Shown: positions 43,123-52,479, counted from the first letter of the stretch. The stretch: 64,000 nucleotides of DNA from Phycisphaerae bacterium (GCA_028285035.1 JANQQF010000049.1:1-64000); one strand, 5' to 3'. Notes: generated by a model not told the origin, from the sequence alone. Numbers and translations are program-made.

Positions 43123-44139
43123 ATGTCCCATAGAAAATCTTCCGTCACAATCCACGATGTTGCCCACGCCGCTGGGGTTTCGGTCTCGACCGTCTCCAGG
43201 GTGTTAAACAACAAGGATGATGTCTCGGCTGAAACATTTGAAAATGTACAGCAAGTCATCCAAGATTTGGGCTACACCTCCAGCCTAGCTGCCCGAAGTA
43301 TGCGTAGCCGAAAAACCAACGTCATTGGCTTGATTATGCCCGATGTTGACAATCCCTTTTCAATCGAAGTGATGCGTGGCGTCAACCAAGCCATTAAACA
43401 ATTCGATTACGATCTCATCATCTACACCAGTGGTGATAGCACCACAACCTCCTGGCCAGCCCGTGAGCAAAAATACACCTCACTTCTCAATGGTAGTGTC
43501 ACGGATGGGGTTATCGTTGTCGCGCCAACAGCCTCAACCTTTACCACCAACTTTCCAATTGTCGGCGTCGATCATCATCCTGGTGACGCTGATTTCCCTG
43601 CCATCATCGCCACGAATTATGAAGGGGCTTTGTCAGTCATGGATTATTTAATTCAGTTAGGTCATCGCCGGATTGGCTTTGTCGGTGGTCGGCAGGACCT
43701 ACAGAGTGCCATTCGACGAGAACAAGGGTATCTTGAGGGCCTGAAGCGAGCCGATATCTCTGTTGACCTCAATCTGATCGTAGATGGCAAATTTAGAATG
43801 GATTTGGGGTATCAGGCGGGACAACAATTATTGAACCTTGCTGACCGCCCCACCGCTATTTTTGCGGCGAATGATCAATCAGCCTTTGGGGTGATAAAAG
43901 CAGCCCACGAAATGGGTCTAAAGATTCCAGATGATTTATCTTTGGTTGGCTTTGACAACAGCCCAGAGTCTACAAATTATTTACCTTCTGGGCTAACAAC
44001 GGTTGATCAAGGCTTACGCCAGATGGGTTTAGCGGCCACAGAAATGCTGATCAACCTTATTAAAGGGGAGGTGATGAATCAATTGATTCACAAAATACCA
44101 ACCCAACTCATTATTCGTGGTTCTTGTCGGGCCATTTAA
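43123..44139 (+). CDS. LacI-family transcriptional repressor
   Basis: A 338-residue sugar-responsive repressor. The N-terminal DNA-binding unit is TIHDVAHAAGVSVSTVSRVLNN, followed by the hinge helix TSSLAARSMRSRKT with the Leu/Arg usual for operator insertion. The periplasmic-binding-protein-like domain follows (NVIGLIMPDVDNPFSIEVMRGV; HRRIGFVGGRQD; AIFAANDQSAFGVIKAA; LSLVGFDNSPES). It lies between two near-identical palindromes, one in its own promoter and one before the ABC transporter, so it should control itself and the sugar operon. Confidence 0.95.
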   Translation: MSHRKSSVTIHDVAHAAGVSVSTVSRVLNNKDDVSAETFENVQQVIQDLGYTSSLAARSMRSRKTNVIGLIMPDVDNPFSIEVMRGVNQAIKQFDYDLIIYTSGDSTTTSWPAREQKYTSLLNGSVTDGVIVVAPTASTFTTNFPIVGVDHHPGDADFPAIIATNYEGALSVMDYLIQLGHRRIGFVGGRQDLQSAIRREQGYLEGLKRADISVDLNLIVDGKFRMDLGYQAGQQLLNLADRPTAIFAANDQSAFGVIKAAHEMGLKIPDDLSLVGFDNSPESTNYLPSGLTTVDQGLRQMGLAATEMLINLIKGEVMNQLIHKIPTQLIIRGSCRAI

Positions 44140-44165
44140 GTGATTGGCTCAAATTTTTTTATCCA

Positions 44166-44185
44166 TTCCGGTAACGTTACCGGAA
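44166..44185. promoter_or_regulatory. Operator of the sugar-uptake operon
   Basis: Perfect 20 bp palindrome: left half TTCCGGTAAC, right half GTTACCGGAA, with the central CG typical of LacI-family sites. It lies 27 bp after the regulator stop and 170 bp before the binding-protein gene. Confidence 0.87.
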
Positions 44186-44353
44186 ACATTCTCGAAGTGG
44201 AGGTGTAAATGGTATTTTCTAATGTTCAATAAAAGGCAAGCCTTCCCGCTCCCCGTCAAAGAAACGGAAGACCTGCCTAAAGTGGTGTAAATCGCGGTTC
44301 ACACCAGCGATGATTAAACCAGTCCTTTCCAATTATGTCAAAGGAGAAGAATC

Positions 44354-45850
44354 ATGCGCAAAGCAATGTTTTATAGTTTAAGCTTACTTGTAATGTTAGC
44401 CTTGGCCTTAAGTGCCTGTGGTGGTGCAGCAGCCCCACCGGCAGCAGCACCTGCCGAAGAAGAACCAGCCGCTGAGACAGAAGCAGAAGTTGTTGAAGAA
44501 GAAGCTGCTGAAGAAGCGGCCGCTGAGGAAGAGCCAGCCGAAGAAGCAATGGCTGAAAAGACCGTTTTGAATGTTTGGTCATTCACCAACGAAATCAACA
44601 CAATGGCCATTGCTTATGAAGGGCAAAATCCAAATGTTGATATTCAATACACAATGATCCCGATGACAGCGGGTGAATATCAAACCAAGCTCAAAGCAGC
44701 CTTGGGTACAGCCGATACCCCCGATGTGATTGCCTTAGAAGCAGCCTTTGTTAAAGAGTTGGTCGAAGCTGATTTTCTGGCTGACTTAGGCGAATTCTTA
44801 CCAGATGCCGAATCTGCTGGCACCTACCCCTTCGTTATTGATGTGGGAACCCACGATGGTGTCACTAAAGCTTACGCTTACCAAGCGACTCCTGGGGCTT
44901 TGTTTTATCGCCGCAGCTTAGCCAAAGAATATTTTGGCACCGATGATCCAGCCGAAGTTCAAGCACTTGTCGCTGATCTGGATAAGTTCACTGAAGCCGC
45001 CGCGATCATAAAAGAAAAATCGGGTGGGAACACCTACATGGTTGGCTCCAGCGGTGACTTCCAAAACCCCTTCTTCGCCAATCGGGCACAACCTTGGGTC
45101 GTTGATGATACCTTGGTGGTCGATCCAATGGTTGAAAAATATGTTGAAATCGCCAAGTTATTCCGAGATGAAGGTTATGAAGCCCAAGCCCAACAGTGGC
45201 AAGAGGGCTGGTTTGCGGGGATGAATGATAGCTTGGTTGACGCAGAAGGTAATGAAAAACAAGTCTTCAGCTACTTCCTCCCCACGTGGGGTCTCCCATA
45301 CGTACTTGCCCCTAACGCTTCAGCAGCCGATGGCTCTTCTGACACCAGCGGTGACTGGGGTGTTATTCCTGGACCACTACCCTATCAGTGGGGTGGTACT
45401 TGGCTGGGTGCGATTAGTGACAGCCCCAACATCGATTTGGCCAAAGACTTTGTCCGTTTTGCAACGTTGGATGAAGACAACTTAACCAACTGGGCTACGG
45501 GCGTCTATGACAATGATTACCTCAAAGCCATTGATCCTGACGTTCCGGAAGATCAAGCGCAAGCCCCTGGCGACTTCGTCTCTAGTCAAGTTGTTGTCGA
45601 TAAGATTACGGCCTCGTTTGATGACTCAGAATTGAGTGGCTTCTTGGCTGGGCAAAACTCATACTCTGGCTTTGCTGAAGCAGCGCCATCAGTCAACGCC
45701 AAGTTGATGACTGGCTCTGATGATGCTATTCAACGCGCTCTGAATGATCCGTTGAACCAATACCTCAACGGTGAAATCAGCGAAGAGGATATGTGGGCAC
45801 AATGGAAAGACTCACTTCGTATTGAGTTCCCTGATTTGATTATTCAATAA
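44354..45850 (+). CDS. ABC sugar transporter, substrate-binding lipoprotein
   Basis: A 498-residue extracellular binding protein (family 1). The signal peptide ends in the lipobox LALSAC with Cys22. A 45-residue linker of Ala, Glu and Pro (25-68) keeps the binding domain away from the membrane, as in other Gram-positive-style or monoderm lipoproteins. The domain has VWSFTNEINTMAI near 74, ADTPDVIALEAAFV near 115, and ends in WKDSLRIEFP. AAAGGAGAAGAATC precedes the ATG. It is the first gene of the LacI-controlled operon; plant cell-wall oligosaccharides are likely given the glycosidases behind. Confidence 0.92.
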   Translation: MRKAMFYSLSLLVMLALALSACGGAAAPPAAAPAEEEPAAETEAEVVEEEAAEEAAAEEEPAEEAMAEKTVLNVWSFTNEINTMAIAYEGQNPNVDIQYTMIPMTAGEYQTKLKAALGTADTPDVIALEAAFVKELVEADFLADLGEFLPDAESAGTYPFVIDVGTHDGVTKAYAYQATPGALFYRRSLAKEYFGTDDPAEVQALVADLDKFTEAAAIIKEKSGGNTYMVGSSGDFQNPFFANRAQPWVVDDTLVVDPMVEKYVEIAKLFRDEGYEAQAQQWQEGWFAGMNDSLVDAEGNEKQVFSYFLPTWGLPYVLAPNASAADGSSDTSGDWGVIPGPLPYQWGGTWLGAISDSPNIDLAKDFVRFATLDEDNLTNWATGVYDNDYLKAIDPDVPEDQAQAPGDFVSSQVVVDKITASFDDSELSGFLAGQNSYSGFAEAAPSVNAKLMTGSDDAIQRALNDPLNQYLNGEISEEDMWAQWKDSLRIEFPDLIIQ

Positions 45851-45856
45851 GTCAAC

Positions 45857-45934
45857 GTAACAAAGTAGCAAGGTAGCAAAGTAGCAAGGTAGGTAAAAAA
45901 TCTGCTATCTTGTTACCTTGCACCCCTGCTACCC
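45857..45934. repeat. TAGCAAGG-type palindromic repeat
   Basis: GTAGCAAGGTAGCAAAGTAG runs into AAAAAA and then CTATCTTGTTACCTTGC, an imperfect inverted repeat. Relatives lie at 54590 and 61283. Confidence 0.6.
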
Positions 45935-45953
45935 TATTTAATGGAGCCATCTG

Positions 45954-46847
45954 ATGTTCGGATCGAAATTAAATAAAGATTATTATGGCTATCTCTTTAT
46001 CGCCCCTTTTGTGATCGCTTTCTTGATATTTGGGTTGTACCCGGTTTACAACACTTTATATCTGAGCTTCACAGACACAACACTTCTGAGCCGTCAAGCC
46101 GACTGGGTTGGTCTCAAGAACTTTACACGGCTATTCGCAGACGATGTGTTCCTCACAACGGTCACAAACACTTGGGTGATTTGGCTCTTGAATTTTATCC
46201 CGCAAATCGGGATCGCGATGCTTTTAGCTGTCTGGTTCAGCAGTTTGCGGCTCAAGATTCAGGGGGTTGGTTTTTGGCGCGCCATTTTCTTTTTGCCAAA
46301 CTTGTTGATGCCAGCCGCCGTGGCCGCGCTTTTCTTTAGCCTCTTCTCCTTCTATGGTCCAGTCAATCAATTTATGGTCCGTTCGGGCTTCCTACCAGAA
46401 GCAATGCAATTCCTGCAAGATACCACCATCGCCCGAACATTAGTGATCTCGATTCAAACCTGGATGTGGTTTGGGCCAACCATCATCTTGATTATGGCCG
46501 GAATGACATCAATCCCGGTTTCGCTATACGAATCCGCAATGATCGATGGAGCCAACGAACAACAAATGTTTTGGGGGATTACCGTTCCGCTACTCAAACC
46601 CATCCTCATTTATGTGTTTGTCACCTCGCTAGTCGGCGGAATGCAGATGTTCGATATCCCTTTCCTTTTAACCGATGGGCGTGGCTCGCCGAGCGGCTCA
46701 ATTATGACCAACAATATTCTAATGTACCTAAAGTTTAGCAGTAGCAAAGGACACATTGGGGCGGCATCCTCTGTTGGGGTTTTGGTCTTTATTATGACTT
46801 GTGTCTGTGCCTTAGGTATCTTTTATTTCTTACGCGAACGCGACTAG
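45954..46847 (+). CDS. ABC sugar transporter permease (MalF/UgpA-like)
   Basis: A 297-residue inner-membrane subunit with six hydrophobic segments. The EAA loop that docks to the ATPase reads YESAMIDGANEQQMFWGITVPLLKP near 195-220. It forms a dimer with the next gene product. No ATPase gene is in the operon, so a shared MsmK-like ATPase elsewhere is likely. It ends in YFLRERD, 26 bp before the second permease. Confidence 0.94.
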   Translation: MFGSKLNKDYYGYLFIAPFVIAFLIFGLYPVYNTLYLSFTDTTLLSRQADWVGLKNFTRLFADDVFLTTVTNTWVIWLLNFIPQIGIAMLLAVWFSSLRLKIQGVGFWRAIFFLPNLLMPAAVAALFFSLFSFYGPVNQFMVRSGFLPEAMQFLQDTTIARTLVISIQTWMWFGPTIILIMAGMTSIPVSLYESAMIDGANEQQMFWGITVPLLKPILIYVFVTSLVGGMQMFDIPFLLTDGRGSPSGSIMTNNILMYLKFSSSKGHIGAASSVGVLVFIMTCVCALGIFYFLRERD

Positions 46848-46873
46848 AGACGGTTAAAAACGGAGAAGCCCTT

Positions 46874-47716
46874 ATGCTAAATTATCAATTCAACACAATG
46901 TTATTACGTGGTTTTGTCTACCTTGTGTTACTTGTGTTACTTGTTATCACAGTTGTTCCCATTTGGCTATTGATCGTCAATGCGACACGATCCACAACCG
47001 AAATCCAGCAAGGCCTAAGTATGATTCCCAGTACACATCTCATTGAAAATTGGGGAATCTTACAAGGCCGAGGATTGAATCTCGTGCGTGGTTTTAACAA
47101 CAGTTTATTTGTGGCCGTCACCTCTACGTTATTGACTGTCTACTTCTCCTTACTAACAGCTTACGGTATTGTTGTTTATGATTTCAAAGGCAAGCAGCTT
47201 TTTGCCAATTTTATCGTTATCTTAGTCCTCATCCCGCTACAATTATCTATCATCGGCTTCTATCAATATATGGCTCAATTGGGCCTAACGGATAATTATG
47301 CCTCGTTGATATTGCCCACCATCGCTTCTGCCGGATCAGTTTTCTTTGGCAAGCAATATTTCGAGTCGGTCGTCATCAAGGACCTCATCGATGCCGGTCG
47401 CGTTGATGGGGCTAGCGAACTGGGCATCTTCCACCGTATTATGATGCCACTGGCCGTGCCAGGCGCGGTTACAATGGGCATCTTTGCCTTTGTTGCTTCC
47501 TGGAATAATTTTTTCAACGCCTTTATCCTGATCTCATCACTTGAAAAATACACCCTGCCGATGCTCGTCCAGACCTTACGAGGCGATGTATATCGGACTG
47601 AGTTTGGGGCCATTTATCTTGGTCTTGCTGTCACCATTGTCCCCATCATCATCATCTATGCTATCTTCTCTCGATACATCGTTAGCGGTATTTCGATGGG
47701 ATCAGTGAAGGAATAA
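46874..47716 (+). CDS. ABC sugar transporter permease (MalG/UgpE-like)
   Basis: A 280-residue partner permease with six hydrophobic stretches and the EAA loop LIDAGRVDGASELGIFHRIMMPLAVPG. The start at 46874 is favoured by GGAGAAGCCC directly before it; the frame continues upstream into the first permease gene but that part is not protein-like. It closes with the short tail YIVSGISMGSVKE typical of MalG-type proteins. Confidence 0.93.
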   Translation: MLNYQFNTMLLRGFVYLVLLVLLVITVVPIWLLIVNATRSTTEIQQGLSMIPSTHLIENWGILQGRGLNLVRGFNNSLFVAVTSTLLTVYFSLLTAYGIVVYDFKGKQLFANFIVILVLIPLQLSIIGFYQYMAQLGLTDNYASLILPTIASAGSVFFGKQYFESVVIKDLIDAGRVDGASELGIFHRIMMPLAVPGAVTMGIFAFVASWNNFFNAFILISSLEKYTLPMLVQTLRGDVYRTEFGAIYLGLAVTIVPIIIIYAIFSRYIVSGISMGSVKE

Positions 47717-47741
47717 ATTCTATGGGAGATTAGAGGTTAGA

Positions 47742-47802
47742 GATTGGAGATTCTGTTATGCGTTCAACAAAATCTCTAAGTTCCAGTTTTTAATCTCCAA
47801 TC
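47742..47802. repeat. GATTGGAGATT inverted repeat
   Basis: GATTGGAGATT and AATCTCCAATC are exact complements over 39 nt in the gap between permease and GH3 genes. Similar words occur at 57230. Confidence 0.65.
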
Positions 47803-47825
47803 ACCTATCAAGGATAAAATAAATA

Positions 47826-50432
47826 ATGGCTCAAGCAATACAAGATATTACAGTGCCATATCTAGATACAACACAACCTATCGATATTCGGGTCAAAGAT
47901 TTGATCAGCCGGATGACCTTGGCCGAAAAAGTTTCCCAAACCGTTTTCACTGCCCCTGCCATCGAGCGGCTCAATATCGCTCAGCACAACTGGTGGAATG
48001 AGGGGCTACACGGATTAGGTCGAGCCGGTGGGGCCACGGTGTTCCCCCAAGCCATCGGCTTAGCTGCGACTTGGCACCCAGAATTACTCAATACTGTTGC
48101 TACTTCTATTTCAGATGAAGCCCGCGCCAAGCATCACGAAGCCAATCGGCAAGGTATCCAGGAGATGTACACCGGTCTCACTTATTGGTCCCCCAATATC
48201 AATATTTTTCGTGACCCTCGTTGGGGACGAGGCCAAGAAACCTACGGTGAAGATCCATATCTCACCGCAAAAATGGGTTTGGCCTTTGTCAAAGGCTTAC
48301 AAGGCGATGATCCCTGTTACCTCAAATTAGCCGCCACTCCAAAACACTTCGCCGTACACAGCGGGCCAGAGTCACTTCGTCACCACTTTGACGCCAAAAT
48401 CAACGAACAGGATATGCGAGATTTCTATTTATTCGCCTTTGAAGCGATTGTCAAGGAAGGCAACCCTGCCTCGATTATGGGAGCTTACAACCGTACCAAC
48501 GGCGAGCCTTGCTGTGCTAGCCCCACCCTGCTTGAAAAGATATTGCGCCAAGAGTGGGGCTTTGATGGCTATGTCGTCTCCGACTGCGAAGCCATTCGAG
48601 ACATCTTTGAGCATCACAAGGTGGTTGACACCGCTGCCGAAGCAGCAGCTTTGGCCGTGAAGCACGGCTGTGAACTAAACTGCGGCCAGGTTTATACCGC
48701 CTTGTTAGACGCGGTCGAGCAAGGCTTGATTGACGAAGCAACTATTGATCTGGCCGTCACCCGTCTCTTCACTGCTCGCTTCCAACTCGGGATGTTTGAT
48801 CCACCTGAGCAAGTGCCCTATGCCAAAATTCCTTTAAATGTAATTAACTCTGCGAAACATCAAGCTTTGGCCCTTGAAACAGCTCGTGAGGCAATGGTTT
48901 TGCTCAAAAATGAGGATAATCTTCTGCCATTGGCCAAGGATATTGAGGCAATTGCGGTTATTGGCCCCAATGCGGATGACTTACAGATTTTGATTGGAAA
49001 TTATCACGGCACCCCACTTACAGCCGTCACCCCGCTTGAAGGCATCCGCCGCAAGGTCTCGCCCAATACAACGATTTATCACGCACAGGGATGCGCTTTG
49101 GCTGAAGGAATGCCTGCCTTGCAGCCGATCCCCACCGAATATCTACGCCCCAGTCAGCAGCGTATCGATGAAACAGGCTTGAGAGGGCACTACTACGCAA
49201 ACGCTCAGCTGAACGGTGAGGCACAGTTAGAACGGATTGATCGCCAAATCAACTTCACTTGGACAGATACCAATCCACTGACCCATCAGTGGGGTGATCA
49301 TTTTAGCATCCAGTGGGATGGCTTTCTCGTCCCCCCCGCCAGCGGCACTTACGATTTGGGGGCCTATGGTTTTAGCGAATATCGCCTTTATCTGGATAAC
49401 GAATTAGTGGTCGATAACAAGATGGAGCACCACCCTATTCTCAAGTCCAAAGCAATTGAATTAGAAGCAGGTCGTTTCTATCAAATACGGCTAGAGTACA
49501 TCAATGAAGGCCTCGATCCTCAAATTCAGCTTCTATGGAGTCGCCCCGACATCAATTATGAGGCTCAAGCGTTAGAAGTGGCTCAAAAAGCTGAGGTGAT
49601 CGTGATGGTGATGGGGCTATCGCCACAATTGGAGGGGGAAGAAATGCCCGTCCACATCGACGGATTTGCCGGCGGAGACCGAACCGACATCAAATTGCCG
49701 GCGGTTCAAGAGAGGCTACTCAAGAAAATCCACGCCTTGGGCAAGCCTATTGTCTTGGTGTTAAACAATGGCAGTGCTCTGGCCATCAATTGGGCAGCTA
49801 AGAACATTCCAGCCATCCTGGAAGCGTGGTATCCAGGGCAAGCTGGCGGGCTGGCCATTGCTGATATTTTGTTTGGTGACTATAATCCCGCAGGTCGTCT
49901 ACCGATGACTTTTTTCAAATCTGTGACTGATTTACCCCCCTTTGAAGATTACAACATCGATGAAAGAACGTATCAGCATTTTTCAGGAGAACCGCTTTTC
50001 CCCTTTGGGCACGGGCTAAGTTACACCTCATTTGAATATGATAACTTACGGCTCGACCAAGCAACCATCACACCCGGCGAGCGCCTCGCAATCAGTGTTG
50101 ACATTACCAATCGTGGGGATCAGACTGGTGATGAGGTGGTCCAGCTATATGTTTGTCTGGAAAAGGAAAAGCGGTCGGCTATCAGACTTAAAGGATTTAA
50201 GCGACTGACGTTGAATGCAAACGAGCAAAAGAGAGTCACCTTTCAATTGCACAGCCATCAATTAGGGCTATACGATGATTTGATGCGGTATATGGTCAAA
50301 CCACAAAACGTTGTGGTGTATCTTGGCCGTTCAGCCACCGATTTGCCGCTTAGTAGGAGTTTTACCATAACTGGGGCAGCCACTGATGCAACAGACGAGA
50401 AGATCTTTTTTAGTGAAGTAGCTGTGAATTAG
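47826..50432 (+). CDS. Glycoside hydrolase family 3 with PA14 domain
   Basis: An 868-residue intracellular beta-glycosidase (no signal peptide). The N-terminal barrel has HNWWNEGLHGLGRAG near 55, TYWSPNINIFRDPRWGRGQETYGEDPY near 118 and the nucleophile Asp253 in GYVVSDCEAI. A PA14-like domain (about 445-590) is inserted in the alpha/beta sandwich, and an Fn3-like domain closes the protein. The HNWWNEGLHG form is common in beta-xylosidase or beta-glucosidase members, so xylo- or cello-oligosaccharides are likely substrates, possibly imported by the transporter encoded just before. Confidence 0.93.
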   Translation: MAQAIQDITVPYLDTTQPIDIRVKDLISRMTLAEKVSQTVFTAPAIERLNIAQHNWWNEGLHGLGRAGGATVFPQAIGLAATWHPELLNTVATSISDEARAKHHEANRQGIQEMYTGLTYWSPNINIFRDPRWGRGQETYGEDPYLTAKMGLAFVKGLQGDDPCYLKLAATPKHFAVHSGPESLRHHFDAKINEQDMRDFYLFAFEAIVKEGNPASIMGAYNRTNGEPCCASPTLLEKILRQEWGFDGYVVSDCEAIRDIFEHHKVVDTAAEAAALAVKHGCELNCGQVYTALLDAVEQGLIDEATIDLAVTRLFTARFQLGMFDPPEQVPYAKIPLNVINSAKHQALALETAREAMVLLKNEDNLLPLAKDIEAIAVIGPNADDLQILIGNYHGTPLTAVTPLEGIRRKVSPNTTIYHAQGCALAEGMPALQPIPTEYLRPSQQRIDETGLRGHYYANAQLNGEAQLERIDRQINFTWTDTNPLTHQWGDHFSIQWDGFLVPPASGTYDLGAYGFSEYRLYLDNELVVDNKMEHHPILKSKAIELEAGRFYQIRLEYINEGLDPQIQLLWSRPDINYEAQALEVAQKAEVIVMVMGLSPQLEGEEMPVHIDGFAGGDRTDIKLPAVQERLLKKIHALGKPIVLVLNNGSALAINWAAKNIPAILEAWYPGQAGGLAIADILFGDYNPAGRLPMTFFKSVTDLPPFEDYNIDERTYQHFSGEPLFPFGHGLSYTSFEYDNLRLDQATITPGERLAISVDITNRGDQTGDEVVQLYVCLEKEKRSAIRLKGFKRLTLNANEQKRVTFQLHSHQLGLYDDLMRYMVKPQNVVVYLGRSATDLPLSRSFTITGAATDATDEKIFFSEVAVN

Positions 50433-50456
50433 ATATATTTCTTTCAGGAGATGTCA

Positions 50457-51827
50457 ATGAGTAAGGTTCAATTTCCGGATGGATTTCTTTGGGGCGTTGC
50501 TACATCTGCGTATCAAATCGAAGGAGCTTGGGATGAGGATGGACGGACACCGTCTATCTGGGACACCTTTGCAAAAACACCCGGCAAGACAAAAAATGGG
50601 GCCACGGGTGATGTGGCTTGCGATCATTATCATCGTTGGGCCGATGATGTAGCCTTGATGAAGGATTTGAATATCCAAGCCTATCGCTTTTCGGTCTCTT
50701 GGCCTCGTATATTACCAGAGGGTCGTGGTCGAGTTAATCAAAAGGGTTTAGACTTTTACAGCCGACTGGTTGATGGGTTATTAGAAGCCGGAATTACACC
50801 TTTAATCACCCTATATCATTGGGAACTGCCCCAAATCTTACAAGATCAAGGTGGTTGGCCAAATCGAGAGACAGCCAGCGCTTTTGTTGAGTTAGCCGAT
50901 GTCGTTAGTCGAGCCTTGGGCGATCGGATCTCCCTGTGGATTACTCACAATGAGCCGTGGTGCGCCAGTTTGTTAAGCCACCAAGTCGGGGTTCACGCGC
51001 CTGGCTGGACCGACTGGAGTGCCGCCCTACGCGCTGCCCACACGATTTTGCTTTCACATGGCCAAGCGGTTGGCTGTATTCGAGCCAATGTCCCAAACGC
51101 TATGGTCGGAGCCGCCCCTAACTTTGAGCCAGCCATCCCCATCTCGTCTAATCCTGCCGATTACCACGCTGCCCGTATTTGGGAGGGCTACTACTTCCGC
51201 TGGTTTATGGATGCACTTTACGGGCGGCATTATCCGGCCGATATGGTAGCCTATTACACTGAACAGAGTCACCTCCCCAATGGGTTGGACTTTGTGCAAC
51301 AGGGGGATATGGAGACCATCGCCGTACCTATCGACTTCCTCGGCATCAACTACTACACCCGGCACGTTTCCCGAGCAGATAATCCATTTGAGGCACATAA
51401 TCACACATTAAATCCAAACGCAGCATACACCGCAATGGATTGGGAGGTGCATCCCGACACGTTTTACCGCCTCCTCAATCGGCTCCATTTTGAGTATGAT
51501 ATTTCTAATATGATGATTATGGAGAATGGTTGCAGTTACCTACACGAACCCAATGAGCAGGGCGAAGTCAATGATCAAGAACGAATTCATTATCTAGCTG
51601 GTCATCTCAATGCCGTCCATCGAGCCATTCAAAATGGCGTGCCGATAACAGGCTACATGCAATGGTCGTTAATGGATAATTATGAATGGGCCGAGGGCTA
51701 TACGCAGCGATTTGGGATGGTCTATGTTGATTATGAAACGCAACAACGCATCCCCAAAGCCAGTGCTTATTGGTATCGGGATGCTATTGTGGCCAATGGA
51801 TTTGAGGTAGGGGGGAATACCCTTTAA
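50457..51827 (+). CDS. Glycoside hydrolase family 1 beta-glucosidase
   Basis: A 456-residue cytoplasmic enzyme. It starts KVQFPDGFLWGVATSAYQIEGAW, has the acid/base Glu166 in WITHNEPW and the nucleophile Glu356 in MIMENGC (more often ITENG). It would cleave short beta-linked glucosides or galactosides after uptake. Two ATGs lie close: AGGAG is 1 nt before the first (50451) and 6 nt before the second, so I start at 50457. It is 18 bp behind the GH3 gene, the last member of the operon. Confidence 0.95.
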   Translation: MSKVQFPDGFLWGVATSAYQIEGAWDEDGRTPSIWDTFAKTPGKTKNGATGDVACDHYHRWADDVALMKDLNIQAYRFSVSWPRILPEGRGRVNQKGLDFYSRLVDGLLEAGITPLITLYHWELPQILQDQGGWPNRETASAFVELADVVSRALGDRISLWITHNEPWCASLLSHQVGVHAPGWTDWSAALRAAHTILLSHGQAVGCIRANVPNAMVGAAPNFEPAIPISSNPADYHAARIWEGYYFRWFMDALYGRHYPADMVAYYTEQSHLPNGLDFVQQGDMETIAVPIDFLGINYYTRHVSRADNPFEAHNHTLNPNAAYTAMDWEVHPDTFYRLLNRLHFEYDISNMMIMENGCSYLHEPNEQGEVNDQERIHYLAGHLNAVHRAIQNGVPITGYMQWSLMDNYEWAEGYTQRFGMVYVDYETQQRIPKASAYWYRDAIVANGFEVGGNTL

Positions 51828-51935
51828 CATTATGTAGTTATATTTTTTGACAAGATGCACAAGATTTTCAAGATAAAATAATAAAAATCTTATCAATCTT
51901 GTGCATCCTGTCTCATTGATGACTTTAAATATGGC

Positions 51936-52307
51936 TTAATTGAATATATCTTGCAAAGCACCGGTTACAATCTCAACAGATTGAGGCCCAATAATTCGTT
52001 GCGTCTCTTGACCTTCATCATCAAAAATAAGGATCGTTGGATGCCCCTGAATACGATACCCCCGCATGATGGCCGGACCGTCTCCCTCAACGGCGTTAAC
52101 CCGTTTAAAGGCAACTTCAGCCTTGTACTCATCTTCCAGCCCATCCACGATGGGCGTCATTTCAGCTCAAGGCGGTCAGTTGTCGGTGTAGACGTAGACC
52201 AGCGTGGGTTGTCCGACTTCAGCCAAATCTGGTGGCGGCGCATCACTGCTACTGCAGCCCATTAAAATGAGAGTAAACAACAAGATTAAAAAAATGAGCT
52301 TTTTCAT
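51936..52307 (-). CDS. Thioredoxin-like lipoprotein with UxxU (two in-frame TGA), candidate selenoprotein
   Basis: A 123-codon reading frame interrupted only by TGA at codons 44 (52176-52178) and 47 (52167-52169). The N-terminus is a lipoprotein signal (KKLIFLILLFTLILMGC, Cys18), then a short linker and the thioredoxin strand QPTLVYVYTDN. The next four codons read TGA-CCG-CCT-TGA, exactly where thioredoxins have C-x-x-C, and A-E-M-T-P-I-V-D continues the helix. The cis-Pro loop GHPTILIF (Pro90) is intact. TGA as selenocysteine would give UPPU. A hairpin at 52139-52155 has a 7 bp stem and GTG loop 19 nt behind the second TGA, as bacterial SECIS elements do. A nonsense-mutated pseudogene is the alternative but both hits falling on the Cys codons is unlikely. 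Confidence 0.82.
52139..52155 (-). promoter_or_regulatory. SECIS-like hairpin
   Basis: On the minus strand GCCCATC-GTG-GATGGGC. The first loop base, G, is at +19 from the second TGA and +28 from the first, within the usual 16-37 nt range of bacterial SECIS elements with a G at the loop start. Confidence 0.65.
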
Positions 52308-52431
52308 AGTGCAAACCATTTGCTTAGAGTTTATTCAATTCTAAATCACCCAATTTGTCAAGAATATAACACAGAAAAATTATTCGTGACAAAACATATT
52401 GGTTTACCGCTCTATCTTTTAAATCTTCCCC

Positions 52432-52479
52432 TTGACAAACCGTTAAAAATCTCCTATACTCCTCACTGAACACCGTTCA
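52432..52479 (+). promoter_or_regulatory. Promoter and operator of the TetR-family gene
   Basis: TTGACA (52432-52437), 17 bp, TATACT (52455-52460). TGAACACCGTTCA follows at 52467-52479, covering the transcription start. A similar palindrome precedes the acyl-CoA dehydrogenase gene; a half-site lies at 52503. Confidence 0.85.

Noticed and set aside
51936..52307. Pseudogene explanation for the thioredoxin-like frame
   Set aside because: Only two stops, both TGA and both at CxxC positions, with intact signal, cis-Pro loop and ending, plus a hairpin at SECIS distance. Kept as the alternative, not as the main call.
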